From: Prochlorococcus_E sp000760215
GTDB taxonomy: Bacteria > Cyanobacteriota > Cyanobacteriia > PCC-6307 > Cyanobiaceae
Assembly: GCF_047303175.1 (NCBI RefSeq)
Contig: NZ_CP138945.1
Length of the DNA stretch: 64,000 bases
Strand: one strand, 5' to 3'
Position numbers and translations under genes: made by a program. Below, piece after piece: positions 59,118-64,000 of the stretch; position 1 is the first letter of the stretch; each line of letters begins with the position of its first letter. The notes under the pieces were generated by a model. The model was not told the origin of the DNA. It worked only from the letters and a program-made list of their open reading frames with translations, and did no database searches.

Positions 59118-60659
59118 GTGAACTTAACTATCCTAAAAACGAAATCTGATTTAGAAAAATGGAGGCAGCAACATTGTATTAATTTTGTCCCGACCATGGG
59201 AAGCCTGCATGAAGGGCATCAAAAACTAATTGCAGCAGCCAAAGATTCCTCGCATGATCTTACTCCTAGGGTATTAGTCAGTATCTTTATCAACCCACTA
59301 CAATTTGAGGAAAATGACGATTTCAAAGAATATCCAAGAAATTTAGCCAAAGATTGTCAAAAAGCCTATGAAGCTGGAGCTGATGCCATTTGGGCACCCT
59401 CACTAAATACTATTTTCCCTAAAGGAAAAGAAGGACATTTCACATTAAAAGCCCCTAAATCACTTCAAAACCATTTATGTGGTGCTTATAGAAAAAATCA
59501 TTTCGATGGAGTGGCAACAGTAGTTTTAAGGTTATTAAATCTTGTCCGTCCTCAAAAGATTTTTCTAGGTGAAAAAGATTGGCAGCAATTAATCATTCTT
59601 CGCCAATTAATTCGAGAAGTTGGACTCAATGTAGAAATCAAATCAATTGCAACTTTAAGAGACAAAGATGGTCTTCCCTATAGCTCCCGCAATTTATTAC
59701 TAACACCTGAAGAAAGAGCTAAAGCTATTGCTTTGCCAGAGATAATGAAAAATGCGTCTCAAAAATTTCAATCTGGTCACGAGCTTGATCTCAAAAAATT
59801 AAAGTCATATTTAGAAAATAATGACTTAAGAGTTGAATATTTAGAAACAGTAGATATGAAAAAATTAACGCCAGTAAATCATATAACAAGCAAGCTTTGC
59901 TTGCTTGCATCCGCAGTACATTGCGGAAAGACTCGTCTCATAGATCACACATTTTTAATGAAACGTAAACCAATCGTTGCTATTGATGGTCCAGCCGGTG
60001 CAGGAAAAAGCACAGTAACTAAAAAATTTGCTGAAAAGCTCGGCTTAATTTATTTAGATACAGGTGCTATGTATAGAGCTGTGACATGGTTGATTCAAAA
60101 AAAATCTATAGACCCAAATAACGAAAAAGATATGTTAGAGGCTTTAAAAAACTTAAGGCTTAATATTGACTTATCAGAAAATGGTGTTCAGCAAGTACTT
60201 CTTAATAACATAAATATCACCAATCAAATTCGTTCGCCAGAAATCACATCACAAGTTTCTTTAATATCATCAAAAGGTATTGTCCGAGAAATACTTACAG
60301 CTCAGCAACAATATATGGGAGAGAGAGGGGGAATAGTAGCTGAAGGAAGAGATATAGGAACAGCTGTATTTCCTGATGCTGAATTAAAAGTTTTCCTTAC
60401 GGCAAGTCCTCAAGAAAGAGCAAGGAGAAGAGCTATTGATTTAAAGAATCAAGGTTTTAGTGTGCCAAGTCTATTAGATCTAGAAGAACAAATTAAAGAA
60501 AGAGATTACATAGATAGTAATCGTAAAATAGCTCCTTTATTACAAGCAAAAGACGCAAGGTTATTAATAACAGATGGAATGAATATAGATAAAGTTATCG
60601 AATCATTAATTACAATGTTTAGAGAAGAAATACCAGAAGAAATTTGGCCCTTAAAATGA
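59118..60659 (+). CDS. panC-cmk: Bifunctional pantoate-beta-alanine ligase/cytidylate kinase
   Basis: A 513-residue fusion typical of cyanobacteria. Residues about 1-275 are PanC (MGSLHEGHQKLI, SIFINPLQFEENDDF, LGEKDWQQL, LPYSSRNLLL), which joins pantoate to beta-alanine. From about 283 it is Cmk: VAIDGPAGAGKSTVTKKFAEKLG, LDTGAMYRAVTWL and AEGRDIGTAVFPDAELKVFLTAS, phosphorylating CMP/dCMP. The start codon is GTG. The domain junction carries two back-to-back hairpin sequences (59887-59930). The 3' end overlaps the phosphatase gene by 9 bp. Confidence 0.96.
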   Translation: MNLTILKTKSDLEKWRQQHCINFVPTMGSLHEGHQKLIAAAKDSSHDLTPRVLVSIFINPLQFEENDDFKEYPRNLAKDCQKAYEAGADAIWAPSLNTIFPKGKEGHFTLKAPKSLQNHLCGAYRKNHFDGVATVVLRLLNLVRPQKIFLGEKDWQQLIILRQLIREVGLNVEIKSIATLRDKDGLPYSSRNLLLTPEERAKAIALPEIMKNASQKFQSGHELDLKKLKSYLENNDLRVEYLETVDMKKLTPVNHITSKLCLLASAVHCGKTRLIDHTFLMKRKPIVAIDGPAGAGKSTVTKKFAEKLGLIYLDTGAMYRAVTWLIQKKSIDPNNEKDMLEALKNLRLNIDLSENGVQQVLLNNINITNQIRSPEITSQVSLISSKGIVREILTAQQQYMGERGGIVAEGRDIGTAVFPDAELKVFLTASPQERARRRAIDLKNQGFSVPSLLDLEEQIKERDYIDSNRKIAPLLQAKDARLLITDGMNIDKVIESLITMFREEIPEEIWPLK

Positions 60660-61130
60660 ATTCTTCAGATCTATTATTAATCCATTTATAGCATCATCAA
60701 GCAGATCTAAAACCTGATTAAAGCCATTTTCACCTCCATAATATGGGTCAGGTACCTCAAGAAGATTAGTATTCTGTGCATATTCAAGTAAAGGTATGAT
60801 TTTTGCCTTAGATGTATTTTTAGAATCTATTGATAAAGACTTTACATCATTTAAATTAGAATCATCCATTGTAAGAATTAAATCAAAACTCTCAAAATCA
60901 TCTAATGAAATTTGTCTGGCTCTGCTTTCTATAGTAATTCCACGGTTCAATGCAGCATCTCTCATCCTCGAATCAGCCATTCTGCCGACATGCCAGCCTC
61001 CAGTACCTGCAGAATCAACATTAAAATCATCTTGCAAACCTTGTTCAGCTAATTTATATAAACATATTGCTTCTGCTGCAGGCGAGCGACAAATATTTCC
61101 GAGGCAAACAAACAAGATACTTCTTTTCAT
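60651..61130 (-). CDS. Low-molecular-weight protein tyrosine phosphatase
   Basis: A 159-residue phosphatase with the CX5R P-loop in FVCLGNICRSPAAEAI (about residues 6-21) and the general-acid loop VPDPYYGGENGFNQV near residue 125. Bacterial members often counter a tyrosine kinase for exopolysaccharide. It overlaps panC-cmk by 9 bp at the 3' end. Confidence 0.92.
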   Translation of the reverse strand: MKRSILFVCLGNICRSPAAEAICLYKLAEQGLQDDFNVDSAGTGGWHVGRMADSRMRDAALNRGITIESRARQISLDDFESFDLILTMDDSNLNDVKSLSIDSKNTSKAKIIPLLEYAQNTNLLEVPDPYYGGENGFNQVLDLLDDAINGLIIDLKNSF

Positions 61131-61231
61131 GACGTATTATAAGATGATATTTAATCTAGTTTTTTATTCTATAATAAAAAGCTAAATATAAGAAATGTAA
61201 AAAAAGATTCTATATATATAAACTTCTAAAC

Positions 61232-62008
61232 TTAATAGGGATTAAAAAGAACTTTATGAATGTACTCCTCAGTCCATTCCTTACCATAAAAACGACTAAG
61301 CATTGCCCTTGCTGGATCCTTTGTAGATCTATAATTTAAATAAGATATTTGTCCATCTAAGATTTTCAATGAAATATCATCTGATACTCTTTCTGCATTC
61401 TTTAATAGTTTAATATAAAGAGAAAGATAATCTTTAAAAGCTGGTCTAATCACTTCATCAATAATTAGATCTGTACTCTTATCTAAAGGTAATCTTGTCC
61501 AAAGAAAACCAGGTGAAAAAAAAGGTTTAGCTTCCTTAGGTATTTCACCACCAAAAGGAAGCATAGATTGCCATTTGTGATGCAATGGTTTTAATAGTTC
61601 CCAAACATCTTGAGTATGGAAAGAATCATTTTTTAATGCTGGTTGCAAGTCTAAAGCCAAAAGATAACCATTCGGCAAAGTAACAAGATCCGCTCCAAAA
61701 AAAGGCAAGTTATAATTGCTAAAAGGATGAATTACTAAATTAAATACTGAAAAAGATTTTCCTCCATGCAAGCATGCGGCTCTGGCCTGTTTAATTTTAT
61801 TAAATTTACACGCCCAAGTTGATATTTTAATCTCTCCTAAATCATTTAGCGACTTTGAAAGTACTTTATTGTATAGGAACTTATCAGGAATTGGATATTC
61901 TTCAAATTCAAAAATAGAGATTTGGTTAATCATATCTTCAAAAAATGGATTCCAAGTCCACCCATCTAAAGACAAAGGAGATAAGCTATTTTCTCTAATA
62001 CTATTCAT
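61232..62008 (-). CDS. pebB: Phycoerythrobilin:ferredoxin oxidoreductase
   Basis: A 258-residue ferredoxin-dependent bilin reductase that turns 15,16-dihydrobiliverdin into phycoerythrobilin. Blocks: DGWTWNPFFEDMI, GGKSFSVFNLVIHPFSNYNLPFFGADLVTLPNGYLLALDLQPAL and AKPFFSPGFLWTRLP. Its ATG shares the A of the pebA stop (TAATG), so they are coupled. Present in Prochlorococcus although most strains lack phycobilisomes. Confidence 0.94.
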   Translation of the reverse strand: MNSIRENSLSPLSLDGWTWNPFFEDMINQISIFEFEEYPIPDKFLYNKVLSKSLNDLGEIKISTWACKFNKIKQARAACLHGGKSFSVFNLVIHPFSNYNLPFFGADLVTLPNGYLLALDLQPALKNDSFHTQDVWELLKPLHHKWQSMLPFGGEIPKEAKPFFSPGFLWTRLPLDKSTDLIIDEVIRPAFKDYLSLYIKLLKNAERVSDDISLKILDGQISYLNYRSTKDPARAMLSRFYGKEWTEEYIHKVLFNPY

Positions 62009-62721
62009 TAATCACTTTCTGGGAATAAGAAGTTATGCATAAAATCATCAGCCCATTCTTCACCAAAATAACTTTTAAATAATCCATGAGCAGGATCTTT
62101 CTCTGCACTATATATATCATATTCTATTTGCAATTTCTTTACTTCTATAGGGCTTATCTTTATATATTCTAAATCATTATTTGAATCAATTTCCCAATAT
62201 TTTTGCAAAAACTCATCTAGAATATTGGTTATAGGTTGACTCAAATTACTGCCATTTCCACTGTAAAAGAGCACCCATGGAGAAAAATAATACGTTGAAT
62301 CATATATGTGCATATTCTCTTGATTATTAAATTCCTTATAACGATTACTTAAGTCCTTAAGCCCTTGGAAATATTTAAGAAAATACTTCTCATTTTGAAT
62401 GAGAGGTTGAAAATCAAGTACAGCTACCAATTTACCCTTGACACCAAACCAAATAATATCTATTCCTAAAATTGGCTTATCATCAACATAATTAGGATAA
62501 GCGACCGAATTTAATACTTGTAACTTTTCACCTGCATCCATTCGGGTAATTCTCCATCTTCGAAAACCAGGCACGTCCCAAAGATAACTTTTCAAAACAC
62601 AATCATTTTTTCTTGATAAGCATTCATCAAACTCAGGCTTGACTTTAATTTGGGTACCTCCATTTAAAATAAGGCTATCATTTGCTTTATTAAGCAATTC
62701 ATCAAAAATAAATTTATTCAT
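62008..62721 (-). CDS. pebA: 15,16-dihydrobiliverdin:ferredoxin oxidoreductase
   Basis: A 237-residue bilin reductase, first of two steps from biliverdin to phycoerythrobilin. Blocks: SYLWDVPGFRRWRITRMDAGEKLQVLNSVAYPNY, LGIDIIWFGVKGKLVAVLDFQPLIQ and AHGLFKSYFGEEWADDFMHNFL. It lies between ho1 and pebB. Confidence 0.94.
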   Translation of the reverse strand: MNKFIFDELLNKANDSLILNGGTQIKVKPEFDECLSRKNDCVLKSYLWDVPGFRRWRITRMDAGEKLQVLNSVAYPNYVDDKPILGIDIIWFGVKGKLVAVLDFQPLIQNEKYFLKYFQGLKDLSNRYKEFNNQENMHIYDSTYYFSPWVLFYSGNGSNLSQPITNILDEFLQKYWEIDSNNDLEYIKISPIEVKKLQIEYDIYSAEKDPAHGLFKSYFGEEWADDFMHNFLFPESD

Positions 62722-62777
62722 TCTAAAAAATATGCATTGTATTTAATCAATCCTTAGGAGAAGCATACTCTTAAACA

Positions 62778-63491
62778 TTAATTCGCTTCTGTGCTACCAC
62801 GCCTAGTCCTACTAGTAAGAAATGAAAATAATAGTTTACCTATAGCTGCAATCAAATTACCCTCAAGCTCTTTAAACATATCCATGTTGTACTTAAATGA
62901 TAGATTGGCTTCCTCTATAATTAAATCAGCTGTTGACTGATCAATAGGCAATTTATCTAGTGTTTTACCATAATTAAGTTTAAACTTCTTTTGGTCATTA
63001 ATTTCATCAAAATCATAGAATTTCAATCCATCATCGCCCTTTATATCCATAGCTTTTTGAGCTATTCTTCTTAAAATCTGACCTCCTGAAAGATCTCCTA
63101 TATACCTCGTATAATGATGGGCTACTAATAATTCTGGTGAGGAATTTGCAATATGATGTATACGCTCAACATAAGCCTTAGCTGATGAAGAAGTAATTAA
63201 AGTATCTTTCCAATATTCACCAAAGTAAAAACTTAGGTCTTTCTCAAGACTCTCGCGCCTATGTAATTGTGGAAACACAATCAAAGAGACAACAGGATGT
63301 TTCTCTGCGGAAAGTCTATTAATCTCAGCTTCCATTGCTGAATAAACAAGGTATAGATCGGCAATTAATTTCCTATAAGTTGATTTATCTACAACTCCTT
63401 TTAAAAAACAAGTTACAAATCCAGTATTCTCAGCCATCGTATGAGACTTTTTTGTCCCTTCTCTAAGTTGTGTTGCAAGAGCTACTGGCAT
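62778..63491 (-). CDS. ho1: Heme oxygenase
   Basis: A 237-residue heme oxygenase that opens heme to biliverdin IXa. The proximal heme histidine is in LREGTKKSHTMAENTGF (about residue 17); further marks are YRKLIADLYLVYSAME and the distal-helix YTRYIGDLSGGQILRRIA. It supplies biliverdin to pebA, 56 bp downstream, giving the order ho1-pebA-pebB. Confidence 0.96.
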   Translation of the reverse strand: MPVALATQLREGTKKSHTMAENTGFVTCFLKGVVDKSTYRKLIADLYLVYSAMEAEINRLSAEKHPVVSLIVFPQLHRRESLEKDLSFYFGEYWKDTLITSSSAKAYVERIHHIANSSPELLVAHHYTRYIGDLSGGQILRRIAQKAMDIKGDDGLKFYDFDEINDQKKFKLNYGKTLDKLPIDQSTADLIIEEANLSFKYNMDMFKELEGNLIAAIGKLLFSFLTSRTRRGSTEAN

Positions 63492-63564
63492 CAGAAAACT
63501 AGCAAGAGGGCTTACTTAAAAGTCTATTCCTACTCTAATAAGCTTTTGAAGGAAAAGGAAAAGA

Positions 63565-63996
63565 TCAACAAACTGAATCTGAACGGAACAGAGTGAATAA
63601 ATCACGGCACAGAGAATGCAATTGATCTCTTATAAGAGGCTGTGGCAAATGAGAACCGGTTGGCTTCCAATCACCCAATGTTGAAAGTCGCCATCTTTCA
63701 CCATCAAAACTTATACCTCTAATGATTACACCCAATAAGCGAGGTAAGTCCATCGAATTATCTTTTCGAACTTTTAGTTGTATCAAAAGACTCCTGCATT
63801 GCAAACTTGGAGTCCAACCAGGAAAATAAAACGCCAAATCAAGGCTATCTTCATCAAACCAGAATTCAGTATCAGGGTCTTCTCTCCAAGGACTGAAATT
63901 GATTGATGCAGCAGGAAAATATTTTTTAACCAAAGTTCCTGCAGAAGCGAGAGTCTGAGCAAACACAATAGTCCTCACTTCATTAGCAGCATTCAA
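63565..63996 (-). CDS. Conserved cyanobacterial hypothetical, 143 residues
   Basis: A 143-residue protein with FPAASINFSPWREDPDTEFWFDEDSLDLAFYFPGWTPSLQCRSLLIQLKV and a C-terminal GISFDGERWRLSTLGDWKPTGSHLPQP. Tryptophan-rich and well structured, conserved in picocyanobacteria by memory, function unknown. The ATG (63996) is 4 bp from the window edge; longer starts cannot be excluded. Confidence 0.65.
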   Translation of the reverse strand: MNAANEVRTIVFAQTLASAGTLVKKYFPAASINFSPWREDPDTEFWFDEDSLDLAFYFPGWTPSLQCRSLLIQLKVRKDNSMDLPRLLGVIIRGISFDGERWRLSTLGDWKPTGSHLPQPLIRDQLHSLCRDLFTLFRSDSVC

Positions 63997-64000
63997 TTAA

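Noticed and set aside
1..64000. CRISPR array or cas genes
   Set aside because: No regularly spaced direct repeats and no Cas-like protein were seen in the window.

Overview
The window reads as a chromosomal segment of a low-light-adapted Prochlorococcus, or a very close marine picocyanobacterium. It is AT-rich and densely packed. It carries photosystem I genes (psaI, psaL, psaD), NDH-1 and circadian-input genes (ndhN, ldpA), a cyanobacterial panC-cmk fusion, and a heme oxygenase-pebA-pebB cluster for phycoerythrobilin. I cannot fix the strain from sequence alone. All names come from reading motifs; no database search was run.

Layout. 0-3.1 kb: two divergent envelope genes (beta-lactamase-like serine hydrolase, NlpC/P60 peptidase), a GT2 glycosyltransferase and a HEAT-repeat protein. 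3.2-4.3 kb: psaI-psaL, a very strong terminator and a 46-residue membrane peptide. 4.3-7.0 kb: an AT-rich accessory pair (EcoRI-family adenine methyltransferase and a DUF262-HNH nuclease) beside tRNA-Ser(GCU), which has a short copy of its 3' end on the island side. 7.0-8.8 kb: alr and an HNH gene. 8.8-25.4 kb: the long minus-strand ribosomal superoperon, rplC to prfA, including secY, adk, rpmJ, rpoA and truA. 25.8-29.5 kb: ndhN-ldpA, tRNA-Gln, a HAD phosphatase and SOS-type recA. 29.5-41 kb: housekeeping genes (tyrA, a CrtD-like oxidoreductase, fructosamine kinase, CAAD protein) and a sulfur/cofactor neighbourhood (JAMM protease, MoeB-rhodanese, a tandem CobO-like protein, LarE), then speD and recF, with tRNA-Arg. 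41-53 kb: GNAT-ppc-gshA-trpE, psaD, a histidine kinase-rodA-mrp run, hemF, an amidase and a CCB-like assembly factor. 54-57.8 kb: RNase D, an LpxB-related protein, tRNA-Cys, a Yfr1-like sRNA and two tiny genes. 58-64 kb: purM, panC-cmk, a low-molecular-weight phosphatase, pebB, pebA, ho1 and a conserved hypothetical.

Most of the window is ordinary core genome. The items most worth a second look are: the methyltransferase/DUF262-HNH pair beside a tRNA; a Yfr1-like sRNA in what looks like a non-standard neighbourhood; a perfect 38-bp palindrome inside the 3' end of ldpA; a recF whose conserved N-terminus has no ATG, GTG or TTG start; a palindrome on the rplM translation start; and the JAMM/MoeB-rhodanese/CobO-tandem/LarE neighbourhood. 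Convergent genes overlap at their 3' ends repeatedly, in line with a streamlined genome.
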